This document shows positions 1 through 8,789 of a stretch of 33,457 bases of DNA, piece after piece. The translations under genes and the position numbers were made by a program. The DNA lies in assembly GCA_028749255.1 (NCBI GenBank), contig JAQTYE010000013.1:1-33457 (forward strand), given 5' to 3'. Numbering within the stretch: position 1 is the stretch's first letter; each line of letters starts with the position of its first letter. This DNA is from Paracoccaceae bacterium. GTDB taxonomy: Bacteria; Pseudomonadota; Alphaproteobacteria; Rhodobacterales; Rhodobacteraceae. Below the pieces are notes generated by a model. That model was given only the letters and a program-made list of their open reading frames with translations, made no database searches and was not told the origin of the DNA.

Positions 1-1989
1 CACTTCGTGCCAGATGTCGGCGGGCAGTCCACCGCCGGTCACGCCTGACAGCGGGCGGTTGTCGTCATAGCCCATCCAGACGCCTGCCACGTAATCGGCG
101 GTAAAGCCGATGAACCAGGCGTCACGCGCGGCCTGTGTCGTGCCGGTTTTGCCTGCGACTTCGCGCCCGTCCAGTCGCGCGCGGCGGCTGGTGCCGCGTT
201 CGACGCCCTGATGCATCATGTAGATCAATTCACGCGCGGCCTTCTCCGAAATCACCCGTTCGCCAATCCCGCCGCCTTTGCCAAACAGCGGCTCCGAATC
301 GCCCTTCAGGCGCAGCTCGGTCAGGCCATAGGGCCGCACGGACGAGCCGCCATTCAGGATCCCGGCATAGGCGCCGGTCATCTCGATCAGCGTCGATTCC
401 GACACGCCAAGCGCCACCGCGGGCCCGGCCGCCAGATCCGAGGCGAAGCCGAAATCCTGCGCGACCTTGCGCACCGCATCGCGGCCCACGGTTTCGGATA
501 CGCGCACCGTCGCGGTGTTGATCGATTCCGCAAGTGCCTGCCACAACGGGATCGGGCCCTTGTAATTCTTGGTGTAGTTCTGTGGCGACCATGGCCCCGA
601 ACCCTTGACGTTCAACGTCAGCGGCGCGTCTTCGACAATCGTGTCGGGCGTCCAGCCCAGATCCAGCGCCGCCGCATAGACAAAGGGTTTGAAGGTGGAC
701 CCGGTCTGCCGTTTCGCTTGGGTAGCGCGGTTGAAGGCGCCTGACACCTTGGTTGTGCGCCCCCCTACCATCGCGCGCACCGCACCATCCGCGGACATCA
801 CGATCACGGCGGCCTCGGCCTCGGACCCGGCTTTGACCTTGCTTTCAAAGATCGCCTTCATCGCCTCTTCGGCGGCAGTTTGCAGGCGCTGGTCCAGCGT
901 GGTGTGGATCACCACATCTTCGGTCGTGTCTTTCGACAGGAAATCCGGGATCGTGCCCATCACCCAATCGGCGAAATAGCCGCCTGCACGGGCCTGCGCG
1001 GCCTCGGACAGGGTTGCGGGATTGGCGCGCGCATCCAGCCATTCGCGATCGCTCAGGAAGCCCTGATCATGCATCAGCGCCATCACCATCCCGGCACGTT
1101 CTTGCGACCGTTTCAGGTTCGAGGTCGGCGCATAGCGCGAAGGCGCCTTCAGCAGGCCGGCCAGCATCGCGGCCTGTTGCGGGGTCACATTGGCTGCGGA
1201 CACCCCGAAATAGCGCTGTGCGGCGGCTTCGAACCCGCGCGCCCCCGCCCCCAGATAAGCGCGGTTCAGATAGATCGTCAGGATTTCGTCCTTGGTGTAT
1301 TTCACCTCCATCGCAAGCGCGTAGGGGATTTCCTTGATCTTGCGCTGGACCCCGCCAGACCGGCAGTCGTCTTCATAGGCGGCTTCGGTCTTCCATTGTT
1401 TCGGGTCGAAGGGCACGCCCAGGCACAGCAGTTTTGCCACCTGTTGGGTGATGGTCGAGCCGCCGTTGCCTTCTAACGGGCCGCGGCCTTCGGACAGGTT
1501 GATGCGCACCGCCGAGGCAATGCCGCGCGGGCTGACACCGAAATGGTGATAGAAACGGCGGTCCTCGGTCGCGAGGATCGCGTTTTTCAGATAGGGTGAG
1601 ACATTGGCCGCGGTGATTTGCCCGCCAAAGGTTTCGCCGCGCCAGGCAAAAACCTTGTCATTGCGATCCAGCAACGTGACCGAGCCGCGGTTGCGGCCAT
1701 CCAGCAGCGCGCTGACTTCGGGCAGGCCGGAATAGTAATAAAACGTCGCCAACCCCAGAATCAGCCCGGTCACCAGTCCCAGACGCCATCCGACGCCCCA
1801 CAGGATGCGCCACAGCAGCCGGGCCAGCCCAAGGATCGTTCCAACGATCAGGCCGTGCCGCCGCGGCGGGCGCGGGGCCTTGCGACGTTTGGCCGGTTTG
1901 GTGGTGGGTTTCGGCTTCGGCGCGGGGGCCGCTGCCAAATATCGTTTGTCCGCCACCAGCGGCCTGCGCCGCCCGCCTGTTCCTGCCAT
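1..1989 (-). CDS. mrcA: Penicillin-binding protein 1A, bifunctional transglycosylase/transpeptidase (3' end cut by window)
   Basis: Polymerises lipid II glycan strands and cross-links peptides in the periplasm. The frame is open from an ATG at 1989 to the window edge (about 663 residues), so the C-terminus is missing. Visible in order: a basic Pro/Lys/Arg-rich cytoplasmic tail (about residues 20-45), one membrane anchor (about 65-86), the GT51 glycosyltransferase domain with its EDRRFYHHFG motif (catalytic Glu near 142), GGSTITQQ and RKIKE, then the transpeptidase domain with nucleophile motif STFK (near 432), SIN (near 490) and KTGTT (near 615). This is the standard class A PBP set. The start is preceded by a modest GGATCA ribosome site; no in-frame alternative fits the membrane anchor better. 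It is divergent from glnK. Family is secure; the symbol mrcA/ponA is by family only. Confidence 0.93.
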   Translation of the reverse strand, partial: MAGTGGRRRPLVADKRYLAAAPAPKPKPTTKPAKRRKAPRPPRRHGLIVGTILGLARLLWRILWGVGWRLGLVTGLILGLATFYYYSGLPEVSALLDGRNRGSVTLLDRNDKVFAWRGETFGGQITAANVSPYLKNAILATEDRRFYHHFGVSPRGIASAVRINLSEGRGPLEGNGGSTITQQVAKLLCLGVPFDPKQWKTEAAYEDDCRSGGVQRKIKEIPYALAMEVKYTKDEILTIYLNRAYLGAGARGFEAAAQRYFGVSAANVTPQQAAMLAGLLKAPSRYAPTSNLKRSQERAGMVMALMHDQGFLSDREWLDARANPATLSEAAQARAGGYFADWVMGTIPDFLSKDTTEDVVIHTTLDQRLQTAAEEAMKAIFESKVKAGSEAEAAVIVMSADGAVRAMVGGRTTKVSGAFNRATQAKRQTGSTFKPFVYAAALDLGWTPDTIVEDAPLTLNVKGSGPWSPQNYTKNYKGPIPLWQALAESINTATVRVSETVGRDAVRKVAQDFGFASDLAAGPAVALGVSESTLIEMTGAYAGILNGGSSVRPYGLTELRLKGDSEPLFGKGGGIGERVISEKAARELIYMMHQGVERGTSRRARLDGREVAGKTGTTQAARDAWFIGFTADYVAGVWMGYDDNRPLSGVTGGGLPADIWHEV

Positions 1990-2086
1990 ATGTCTGATCC
2001 GGTGCCTGTCGTTTTGCGCAGGTTACACCGCCAGACCGGTCTTGTGGAGCGACGAAAGATCACGATTCGGTTTTTGACATGATTAA

Positions 2087-2124
2087 AATTTGTGCAATGT
2101 GCACAAATTGTGCGTTTCTTGTGC
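2087..2124. promoter_or_regulatory. Palindromic operator candidate with phased TTGTGC repeats, PBP1A/glnK divergent region
   Basis: A perfect 23-bp inverted repeat spans 2087-2109: arms AATTTGTGC and GCACAAATT around AATGT. The hexamer WTGTGC recurs at 2097, 2108 and 2119, that is at 11-bp steps on one face of the helix, and at 2090. A second overlapping dyad, GCACAA-A-TTGTGC, covers 2101-2113. The GCAC/GTGC arms resemble NtrC half-sites, but the spacing is 5 bp rather than the usual 7. It lies about 130-165 bp before glnK, a plausible activator distance, and about 100 bp before the PBP gene. I could not find a convincing sigma-54 -24/-12 element. Confidence 0.5.
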
Positions 2125-2252
2125 GGTAACCGTCGCGTGATGCCTGTTCCATAGGCGGTGATTTCTTGTGCTGCAGATGCAGAATGGGCCTTCTGTCGGC
2201 GTGCGGTGTCTCACGGGACATCAGGAGTTGCTGACATAGGAAGGGATGACCG

Positions 2253-2591
2253 GTGAAACTCATCATTGCAGCAATCAAGCCGTTCAAGCTCGAGGAGGTG
2301 CGCGAAGCGCTCACCGCAATCGGCGTGCGTGGCATGATGGTGACGGAAATCAAAGGTTTTGGCGCGCAATCGGGCCACACCGAAATCTACCGCGGCGCGG
2401 AATACGCGGTGAACTTTGTGCCGAAGGTCAAGCTCGAGATCGTGGTGAACGACGCTCTGGCGGACGAAGTTGTCGATACGATCCTCAAGGCGGCGAAGAC
2501 CGACAAGATCGGCGACGGCAAGATCTTTGTGCTGGACGTGAACCAGGCGGTGCGCGTGCGGACCGGTGAATCCAACGACGACGCGCTCTGA
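2253..2591 (+). CDS. glnK: P-II nitrogen regulatory protein GlnK
   Basis: Small trimeric signal protein that senses 2-oxoglutarate, ATP/ADP and glutamine (through uridylylation) and plugs the ammonium channel AmtB. At 112 residues it is full length for the family. The T-loop GHTEIYRGAEY carries the modifiable tyrosine exactly at Tyr51, and the C-terminal ...RVRTGE segment matches the P-II ATP-binding end. The start is GTG at 2253, chosen because a good GGAAGGG ribosome site (2239-2245) precedes it at about 7 nt and MKLIIAAIKPFKLEEV is the canonical P-II N-terminus. It is followed 24 bp later by amtB, the classic glnK-amtB nitrogen-scavenging operon. Regulation by NtrC is expected from the family; the upstream dyad is the only sequence hint. 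Confidence 0.97.
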   Translation: MKLIIAAIKPFKLEEVREALTAIGVRGMMVTEIKGFGAQSGHTEIYRGAEYAVNFVPKVKLEIVVNDALADEVVDTILKAAKTDKIGDGKIFVLDVNQAVRVRTGESNDDAL

Positions 2592-2615
2592 GACGCGATC
2601 AGGGGAAGTGAAAAC

Positions 2616-3959
2616 ATGAAAAACCTTTCGAAAATCACGGGTCTGGCGGCGGCGTTTGCGCTGGCTGGTCTGCCCGTGCTGGCGCAAGAAACGCCGGTAG
2701 CCGAGGTCGTGGAGGCCGTGACCGAGACCATGGACAAGGGCGACGTGTCCTGGATGATGACCTCGACGGTCCTCGTTCTGTTCATGACGATCCCGGGTCT
2801 GGCCCTGTTCTACGGTGGCCTCGTGCGCGCCAAGAACATGCTGTCGATCCTGATGCAGACCACCGTCGTCGCGGCGCTGATGATGGTGATCTGGGTGGTC
2901 TATGGCTATTCGTTCGCGTTCGGCGGCTCGACCTCGCCGTTCTGGGGCGGCCTGGGCAAACTGTTCCTGTCGGGCGTGACCACCGATTCGATGTCGGCGA
3001 CCTTCTCGGATGGCGTTGTCATCCCGGAATATCTGTTCATGGCCTTCCAGATGACCTTTGCCGCGATCACCCCGGCGCTGATCATCGGCGCCTTCGCTGA
3101 GCGCGTCAAATTCTCGGCGGTGCTGCTGTTCTCGGCGCTCTGGGTCACCTTCGTGTACTTCCCGGTTGCCCACATGGTCTGGGACGGCGCGGGCATGATC
3201 TTCAACTGGGGTGCCATCGACTTCGCTGGCGGCACGGTTGTGCACATCAACGCCGGTGTTGCCGCTCTGGTCGGTTGCCTTGTCATCGGTCCGCGTATCG
3301 GTCTGGGCAAAGACATGATGGCGCCGCACTCGATGACGCTGACGCTGGTTGGCGCGGGCATGCTGTGGGTCGGCTGGTTCGGCTTCAACGTGGGTTCGAA
3401 CCTTGAGGCGAACTCGGGCGCAACGCTGGCCATGATCAACACCTTCATCGCCACCGCCGCCGCCGTTCTGGCCTGGTCGCTGATCGAAGGTCTGGCACGC
3501 GGCAAGGCCTCGATGCTGGGCGCTGCCTCGGGCATGGTTGCCGGTCTGGTTGCCATCACCCCGGCTTGCGGCACCATCGGCCCGATGGGTGCGATCGTGC
3601 TGGGCGCTGTTGCCTCGCTGATCTGCTACTTCTTCGTGGCGGTCGTGAAAAACAAGTTCGGCTATGACGACAGCCTCGACGTGTTCGGGATCCACGGCAT
3701 CGGCGGTATCGTCGGCGCGCTGGCCACCGGCGTCCTCTCGGCTCCGTCGCTGGGCGGCGCGATGGGCGACGATTTCTCGATCGTTGGCCAGGTGATCATC
3801 CAAGCGAAAGCCGTTGGCGTGACCATCATCTGGAGCGGCGTGGTGTCGTTCATCCTCTATAAAGTGGTGGATATGGTTGTCGGCCTGCGTGTCTCCGCCG
3901 ACGACGAGCGTCAGGGCCTGGACCAGACCTCGCACGGCGAAAGCGCCTACCACATGTAA
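2616..3959 (+). CDS. amtB: Ammonium transporter AmtB
   Basis: Inner-membrane trimeric channel that deprotonates NH4+ and conducts ammonia under nitrogen limitation; gated by GlnK. 447 residues. A cleavable signal peptide (residues 1 to about 23, ending VLAQE) is followed by 11 hydrophobic helices. The conserved twin-histidine pore is visible as H210 in GGTVVHINAG and H360 in DVFGIHGIGG, and the structural Asp (D202, family D160) sits in WGAIDFAGG. An AGGGGAA ribosome site precedes the ATG. It is co-transcribed with glnK and closed by a strong hairpin terminator. No anomalies. Confidence 0.97.
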   Translation: MKNLSKITGLAAAFALAGLPVLAQETPVAEVVEAVTETMDKGDVSWMMTSTVLVLFMTIPGLALFYGGLVRAKNMLSILMQTTVVAALMMVIWVVYGYSFAFGGSTSPFWGGLGKLFLSGVTTDSMSATFSDGVVIPEYLFMAFQMTFAAITPALIIGAFAERVKFSAVLLFSALWVTFVYFPVAHMVWDGAGMIFNWGAIDFAGGTVVHINAGVAALVGCLVIGPRIGLGKDMMAPHSMTLTLVGAGMLWVGWFGFNVGSNLEANSGATLAMINTFIATAAAVLAWSLIEGLARGKASMLGAASGMVAGLVAITPACGTIGPMGAIVLGAVASLICYFFVAVVKNKFGYDDSLDVFGIHGIGGIVGALATGVLSAPSLGGAMGDDFSIVGQVIIQAKAVGVTIIWSGVVSFILYKVVDMVVGLRVSADDERQGLDQTSHGESAYHM

Positions 3960-3981
3960 TCCCCCACGGGATGCAAAACGG

Positions 3982-4009
3982 AAGGCCCGGGGATTTCCCC
4001 GGGCCTTTT
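3982..4009 (+). terminator. Rho-independent terminator of glnK-amtB
   Basis: Perfect 12-bp stem: AAGGCCCGGGGA pairs with TCCCCGGGCCTT around a 2-nt loop, followed at once by TTTT and a further TTT (4006-4013). It lies 23 bp after the amtB stop and before the convergent emrB stop at 4033. Only the plus-strand side has a U-tract. Confidence 0.9.
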
Positions 4010-4032
4010 GCTTTGGTGGTGGGGCGCACCGC

Positions 4033-5577
4033 TCAGTCCATATGGGCAACGGCCCCGGCGCCGGGGGGCTGCGCTTCGGGTTTGCGCAACAGTAGCGCCA
4101 GCGGCACGGCGCCCAGCGTCACCCACATCATCGCCTTGAAGTCGTTGACGTAGGAAATCATCAGCGCCTGCACCGTGACCATCTGGTTCAGCACATAGGT
4201 CGTCGCCGTCTGCCCGTATTGCGTCAGCGCAGATCCGCCTGTGCCCAACCCGCGCAGATTGTCGGGGGTGATCGCCGAGGCCAGCTCGGTATGGTTGACA
4301 GCCACGTTATGGGTCAGCAGCACGGTCACCAGCGAAATCCCGATTGAGGAACCAATGTTGCGCACCAGACTGAACAGTGCAGTGGCATCACCGCGAAATT
4401 GCGGATTGATCGTGGCGAAGGCCACGGTGGACAGCGGCACGAACACCAGCCCCAGCCCCAGCCCCTGAACCAGCCCGGACACCACAATCAGCGTCGCGTC
4501 CATCTGCGGGGTGAAGCCGGTCATGATTTCCAACGACAACGAGGTGAACAAAAGCCCCGCCACCACCATCTTGCGCGGGTCCACCACCCGCACCAGTTTG
4601 CCGGCAATGATCATCGTCACCATCGTTCCCACGCCGCGTGGCGCCATCACCATACCGGTGGTCATCACCGGATAGTTGAAGATGACCGACAGCATCGGCG
4701 GCAGCAGCGCCAGCGAGGCCAGCAACACGATGCCCACGACAAAGATGAACACCAGCCCGGTGGCGAAATTGCGGTCCAGAAACATCCGGGGGTCCAGAAA
4801 CGGGTGCTCGGTCCCGGCGATCCAGATCACGAAAACCCAGAACCCGGTCAGCGCCAGCCCGGCCTCGATCCAGACCTCGGTCGATGCGAACCAGTCAACC
4901 TCGGCGCCGCGGTCCAGCATCAGCTGCAGCGCGCCCACACCGAGCGCCAGCATCGCAAAGCCCATGAAGTCAAACCGCCGGACCCGCCGCGCCATGTTCG
5001 GCAGATAGGCCAGGCAGCCCGCCAGCGCGATCGCCCCCAGCGGCAGGTTGATGAAAAACACCCAGCGCCAGTTCATCGTTTCGGTCAGATAGCCACCCAG
5101 CGTCGGCCCGATGATCGGCCCGACCATGATCCCGGCCCCCCACATCGCCATCGCCGAGCCGTGTTTCTCGCGCGGGTTGATGTCCAGCAGAAAGGTCTGC
5201 GACAGCGGCACAATGGCGGCACCAAAGACGCCCTGTGCCATGCGGAAGAAGACCATCGTCTCCAGGCTCCACGCGATGCCGCACATCATTGACGTCAGCA
5301 CGAAACCCGCGATGGAGGCGACGAAAATCTCTTTGCGGCCAAAGCGTTCCGACATCCAGCCCGACAGCGGCGTCACAATCGCCGCAGCCACGATATAGGA
5401 CGTCAGCACCCAGTTGATCGTGTCCGACGAGGCGCCCAGATCGGCCCGCATCGAGGGCAGGGCGACGTTGGCGATGGTGGTATCCAGCACCTGCATGATG
5501 GTCGCCAACATCAACGACAGCGTGATCAGCCCATGGTGCTTGATCTCACCATGGGGCGTGGGTTCCGGGGCGGCCAT
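4033..5577 (-). CDS. emrB: MFS multidrug efflux transporter, DHA2/EmrB family
   Basis: Drug:H+ antiporter of the 14-helix DHA2 family that works with the EmrA adaptor to expel hydrophobic compounds across both membranes. 514 residues, typical for EmrB. Motifs seen: helix 1 motif LDTTIANVALPSM, the loop 2-3 motif GWMSERFGRKE, and LGGYLTETMNWRWVFFINLP at the helix 5-6 region. The ATG at 5577 lies only 3 nt after the emrA stop with no ribosome site of its own, so translation is probably coupled to emrA. It is the last gene of marR-emrA-emrB and converges on amtB. The substrate is not predictable from sequence. Confidence 0.92.
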   Translation of the reverse strand: MAAPEPTPHGEIKHHGLITLSLMLATIMQVLDTTIANVALPSMRADLGASSDTINWVLTSYIVAAAIVTPLSGWMSERFGRKEIFVASIAGFVLTSMMCGIAWSLETMVFFRMAQGVFGAAIVPLSQTFLLDINPREKHGSAMAMWGAGIMVGPIIGPTLGGYLTETMNWRWVFFINLPLGAIALAGCLAYLPNMARRVRRFDFMGFAMLALGVGALQLMLDRGAEVDWFASTEVWIEAGLALTGFWVFVIWIAGTEHPFLDPRMFLDRNFATGLVFIFVVGIVLLASLALLPPMLSVIFNYPVMTTGMVMAPRGVGTMVTMIIAGKLVRVVDPRKMVVAGLLFTSLSLEIMTGFTPQMDATLIVVSGLVQGLGLGLVFVPLSTVAFATINPQFRGDATALFSLVRNIGSSIGISLVTVLLTHNVAVNHTELASAITPDNLRGLGTGGSALTQYGQTATTYVLNQMVTVQALMISYVNDFKAMMWVTLGAVPLALLLRKPEAQPPGAGAVAHMD

Positions 5578-5580
5578 GGC

Positions 5581-6648
5581 TTAGTTGTCCGACACAGTGC
5601 CCGCATGCGCCAACAGCGCATCGAGTCGGGTTTCGGCATGGGTATCCACGGTGACATGCGCCGACAGGCCCGCGCGCAGACCGCTTGCGTCCGAGTCGGG
5701 CATCAACCGCAGCCGCACCGGCACCCGCTGGGTCACCTTGACCCAGTTGCCGGTGGCATTCTGCGCGGGTAGCAGCGCGAATTCCGCGCCCGTGCCCGCA
5801 CCCACCGCCTCGACCACGGCGTCATATTCACGCCCCGGGAACGTATCGAATTCAATGGTTGCCTGCTGTCCGGGCTTCATGCTTTCGATCTGGGTTTCTT
5901 TGAAATTCGCCTCGATCCACAGATCGCCGGTTTCGACCAGCGTGAACAGCGACGACCCCGCCGAGACAAACTGCCCCGGTTTGAACGACGCCGCCTGATA
6001 GGTCACACCATCGGCTGGGGCGGTGACGGTCGTCAGCCCCAGATTATAGGCGGCCTTGTCGCGGGCAACCTGGGCGGCCTGCACGCTCGGGTGGGCCTCG
6101 GTCTTGATTTCGGGGTCATTCCCCAGCGCCGCCAGCGCCGCCTGCACATTCTGCTGGGCTGCTGCCAGGGCTTCGTTCGCGGCCGAGGCGTCATGCCGCG
6201 CGGCATCCAGTGCCGAGGTGGTGCCCGCCCCGCGCCCGGTGATGGCCTCTTGCCGTTTCAGTTCGGCCATCAGGTAATCGGCGTTGTCCTGCGCCAGCGT
6301 TTCCTGCGCGCGGGCAACCTGATAGGCGGCGCGCAACTGCGCAACCCCCAGCCGTGCCTGCGCCAGCGCCGCATCGGCTTGTTCCAGCGCCAGTTTATAG
6401 GGCTCGGCATCCACGCTGAACAGCGGATCGCCCGCTTTCACCGTGCCGTTTTCCTGCACGAAGCTTTCGGTGACGCGGCCCGACAGGTCGGACGCGACAG
6501 CGATGCGCGCCAGACGCACGGAGGCGTTTTCGGTCGCTTCATAGCGCCCGGCATCCAGCCACATCCAGCCGCCGCCCAGCACCAGTGCCAGCGGCAGCGC
6601 GGCCATCAGCCATTTCTTCGGTTTCGGTTTCACAATTTCAACGGTCAT
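5581..6648 (-). CDS. emrA: HlyD-family membrane fusion protein, EmrA-like efflux adaptor
   Basis: Periplasmic adaptor linking the EmrB pump to an outer-membrane channel. 355 residues: a short cytoplasmic basic N-terminus, one anchor helix (about residues 14-31), a first lipoyl half (ASDLSGRVTESFVQENGTVKAGDPLF), a long alpha-helical hairpin rich in Ala/Gln (about 85-200), a second lipoyl half and a beta-barrel (GDLWIEANFKETQIESMKPGQ). This is the usual EmrA order. Its start overlaps the end of marR by 11 nt and emrB follows after 3 nt, so the three genes form one transcript under the MarR regulator. Confidence 0.92.
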   Translation of the reverse strand: MTVEIVKPKPKKWLMAALPLALVLGGGWMWLDAGRYEATENASVRLARIAVASDLSGRVTESFVQENGTVKAGDPLFSVDAEPYKLALEQADAALAQARLGVAQLRAAYQVARAQETLAQDNADYLMAELKRQEAITGRGAGTTSALDAARHDASAANEALAAAQQNVQAALAALGNDPEIKTEAHPSVQAAQVARDKAAYNLGLTTVTAPADGVTYQAASFKPGQFVSAGSSLFTLVETGDLWIEANFKETQIESMKPGQQATIEFDTFPGREYDAVVEAVGAGTGAEFALLPAQNATGNWVKVTQRVPVRLRLMPDSDASGLRAGLSAHVTVDTHAETRLDALLAHAGTVSDN

Positions 6649-7096
6649 GATCGGTCTCGGGCGTGTTGGAGAGGTTCTGGATGATCTGACGCAGCGCGTC
6701 GGTCAGGAAATCGCGGCTGCCCGGGGGCAGCCCGGCCAGCGCTTCGTCGTATATGCCGTCGGCAATGCCCTTGGCTTCGGCCAGGGCGGCACGGGTTTTG
6801 GGCGTCGGCGAGACGATCCGCACGCGCCGGTCGTTCGGATCGGCAGTGCGGGCGACCCAGCCTGCCTCTTGCATGCGGTCCACCAGACGCGAGACCGAGA
6901 TCGGTTCGATCTCGAGCACCTCGGCCAACCGCGCCTGCGGCATCGGCCCGTTGCGCATCAGATGCACCACAAGCCGCCATTGCGACGAGGTCAGGCCCAG
7001 TTCGGCGGCCCCGGCCTCGAACCGGCGCCGAATTGCGCGCGTCGCGTCATTGAGCAGAAAGCCAAGGCTTTCCTTGGGAACTTCACTATCGGTCAT
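6638..7096 (-). CDS. MarR-family transcriptional regulator of the emrAB operon
   Basis: Winged-helix dimeric repressor, presumably released by a small-molecule ligand that the downstream pump exports. 152 residues. The recognition helix region RLAEVLEIEPISVSRLVDRMQ and the wing DPNDRRVR motif are clear. I place the start at the ATG at 7096, preceded at about 7 nt by GGTAGG. A TTG at 7111 in frame (five more residues) has no ribosome site. The gene heads the marR-emrA-emrB operon, overlaps emrA by 11 nt, and has a perfect palindrome over its own promoter, consistent with autorepression. Confidence 0.9.
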   Translation of the reverse strand: MTDSEVPKESLGFLLNDATRAIRRRFEAGAAELGLTSSQWRLVVHLMRNGPMPQARLAEVLEIEPISVSRLVDRMQEAGWVARTADPNDRRVRIVSPTPKTRAALAEAKGIADGIYDEALAGLPPGSRDFLTDALRQIIQNLSNTPETDHDR

Positions 7097-7126
7097 ATCA
7101 TCGCCTACCAAGAGGTAAGCAGAGAT

Positions 7127-7143
7127 ATTATAAGCGCGCTTAT
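7127..7143 (-). promoter_or_regulatory. marR-emrAB promoter (-10) with overlapping 14-bp palindromic operator
   Basis: A perfect palindrome ATAAGCGCGCTTAT occupies 7130-7143, about 34 nt upstream of the marR ATG. Its inner edge overlaps a consensus TATAAT (minus strand, 7132-7127). A TTGATT hexamer lies upstream, but only 13 bp from the -10, so the -35 is unclear. A dimeric MarR protein on this site would block RNA polymerase. The assignment to this MarR is inferred from position. Confidence 0.6.
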
Positions 7144-7159
7144 GAAATCAAGGGGAGAG

Positions 7160-7201
7160 TTTGTAAAAATGAAAATACGGCGGCATTTCTGCCGCCGTAT
7201 T
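7160..7201 (-). terminator. Rho-independent terminator of the tct operon
   Basis: Perfect 12-bp stem with a GAAA tetraloop on the minus strand: arms at 7190-7201 and 7174-7185 (AATACGGCGGCA and its complement), followed by a T-rich tail (TTCATTTTT, to about 7163). It begins about 27 nt after the tctA stop and insulates marR from tct transcription. Confidence 0.88.
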
Positions 7202-7227
7202 GTAGACGTCACCCGTCGGAGGAGGGC

Positions 7228-8778
7228 TCAGTCGGTGACGTCCATCTCTTCGGCCTGTTCGGTGCGGCGTGCGCCGATCATCCGGGTCTTGACCAGTTTT
7301 CCCACCACGATGGGCAGTACGAACCCCGCCAGCGCAATCGCCCAAAGCGCGATCGACAACGGGCTGGCCACCAGCGCCGACCAATCGCCATCCTTGATGG
7401 TGATCGCGCGGCGCATGTTCGATTCCATCGCATTGCCCAGCAACGTGCCCAGAATGATCGGCACCAGCGGCACGTCGAGCTTTCGCAACGCCCACCCCAT
7501 AACGCCAAAGCCCACCATCACCAGCAGATCGAAGCTTGACCCCGAGATGCCATAGATCCCGACAAAGCTGACCATCGCCACCACCGGCATCAGGATGCGC
7601 GGCGGCACCATCAGCACGCGGGTGAACAACCCGACCATCGGAATATTCAGCAGCAGCAGCATGAAATTGGCGATGAACAGCGCCGCGATCAGGCCCCAGA
7701 CCACATCGGGGTTGCGGGTAAACAGCAACGGCCCGGGTGTGATGTTCAGGCTCAGCAGAACTGCCAGCAGCACCGCCGTGGTTCCCGACCCCGGCACGCC
7801 AAGCGCCAGCATCGGCACCAGCGCCCCGCCCGCGGCGGCGTTATTGCCCGCCTCGGGGGCGGCCACGCCGCGCGGATCGCCCTTGCCGAAGGTGCCATCC
7901 CGATCCGAGATCTTCTTTTCAACAGAATAGCTCAGGAACGCGCCGAGCGAAGCCCCCGCACCGGGCAGAACCCCTGCCAGAAACCCCAACCCCGAGGCGC
8001 GCAACATCGCGCCGAAACTTTGCTTGAGCATCGACAGCCGCGGCCACAGGCGCCCGATTTCAATCTTGCGATGCGCGGCATCCGATTCGCCATGGCGGTG
8101 TTCAAGAAAGATGAACACCTCGGACAGTGCGAACAGTCCGACAATGGCGACCAGAAAGTCGATGCCGTCATACAGATGCACCTCGCCAAAGGTCATCCGC
8201 GGCACGCCGGTCTGCGTGTCAACGCCGATCATCGCCAGGCCCAGCCCCAGCGCTGCCGCAAAGGCCGATTTCGCCTGATTGGTCGAACTGACCCCGCCCA
8301 ACGTGGCGAAGGCCAGCGTGAACAGCGCGAAATATTCCGCAGGCCCGAACAGTAGCGCGATCTTCACCAACTGCGGTGCCAGCAGGATCAGCCCCCAGGT
8401 TGCCAGAAACGACCCCACGAAGGACGCGATCCCCGACAGTGACAGGGCTTCGCCCGCCATCCCCTTTTGCGCCATCGGATAGCCGTCAAGGCAGGTCATC
8501 ATCGCGGGCTCATCGCCCGGAATGTTCAGCAAGATCGAACTGATCCGCCCGCCATACATCGCCCCGTAATAGACCGAGGTCAGCAAGATCAGTGCGGGCG
8601 TCGCGCCCAGACCCAGCGTGAAGGCCAGCGGAATCAGGATCGCCACGCCATTCGACGGCCCGAGCCCCGGCAGCGCGCCCATGATCGTGCCCAAAAGACA
8701 GCCCAGCAGGGCCAGCGACATGTTTTGCCAGGTGATCGCAATCGCGAACCCATCGGCAAGGGAATTGAGAGTGTCCAT
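7228..8778 (-). CDS. tctA: Tripartite tricarboxylate transporter, large permease subunit TctA
   Basis: Large membrane subunit of a TTT-family secondary transporter that imports a carboxylate handed over by the periplasmic binding protein TctC. 516 residues, close to the usual 500, mostly hydrophobic helices. Family signatures are seen near the N-terminus (GLGPSNGVAILIPLAFTLG) and in the middle (LPGAGASLGAFLSYSVEKK). A GGAGGG ribosome site precedes the ATG, and tctB ends 11 nt before it. It is the last gene of tctC-tctB-tctA. The substrate could be citrate, another di/tricarboxylate or an aromatic acid; the sequence does not say which. Confidence 0.94.
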   Translation of the reverse strand: MDTLNSLADGFAIAITWQNMSLALLGCLLGTIMGALPGLGPSNGVAILIPLAFTLGLGATPALILLTSVYYGAMYGGRISSILLNIPGDEPAMMTCLDGYPMAQKGMAGEALSLSGIASFVGSFLATWGLILLAPQLVKIALLFGPAEYFALFTLAFATLGGVSSTNQAKSAFAAALGLGLAMIGVDTQTGVPRMTFGEVHLYDGIDFLVAIVGLFALSEVFIFLEHRHGESDAAHRKIEIGRLWPRLSMLKQSFGAMLRASGLGFLAGVLPGAGASLGAFLSYSVEKKISDRDGTFGKGDPRGVAAPEAGNNAAAGGALVPMLALGVPGSGTTAVLLAVLLSLNITPGPLLFTRNPDVVWGLIAALFIANFMLLLLNIPMVGLFTRVLMVPPRILMPVVAMVSFVGIYGISGSSFDLLVMVGFGVMGWALRKLDVPLVPIILGTLLGNAMESNMRRAITIKDGDWSALVASPLSIALWAIALAGFVLPIVVGKLVKTRMIGARRTEQAEEMDVTD

Positions 8779-8789
8779 TCAGCCCTCCG

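Noticed and set aside
2125..2252. Sigma-54 (-24/-12) promoter before glnK
   Set aside because: Looked for GG-N10-GC; the nearest match (GGTGATTTCTTGTGC) has spacing 11 and poor flanks.
2211..4049. 612-codon open frame on the minus strand opposite glnK-amtB
   Set aside because: Extremely His/Arg/Asp-rich translation typical of the antisense of a GC-rich membrane-protein gene; amtB on the other strand is unmistakable.
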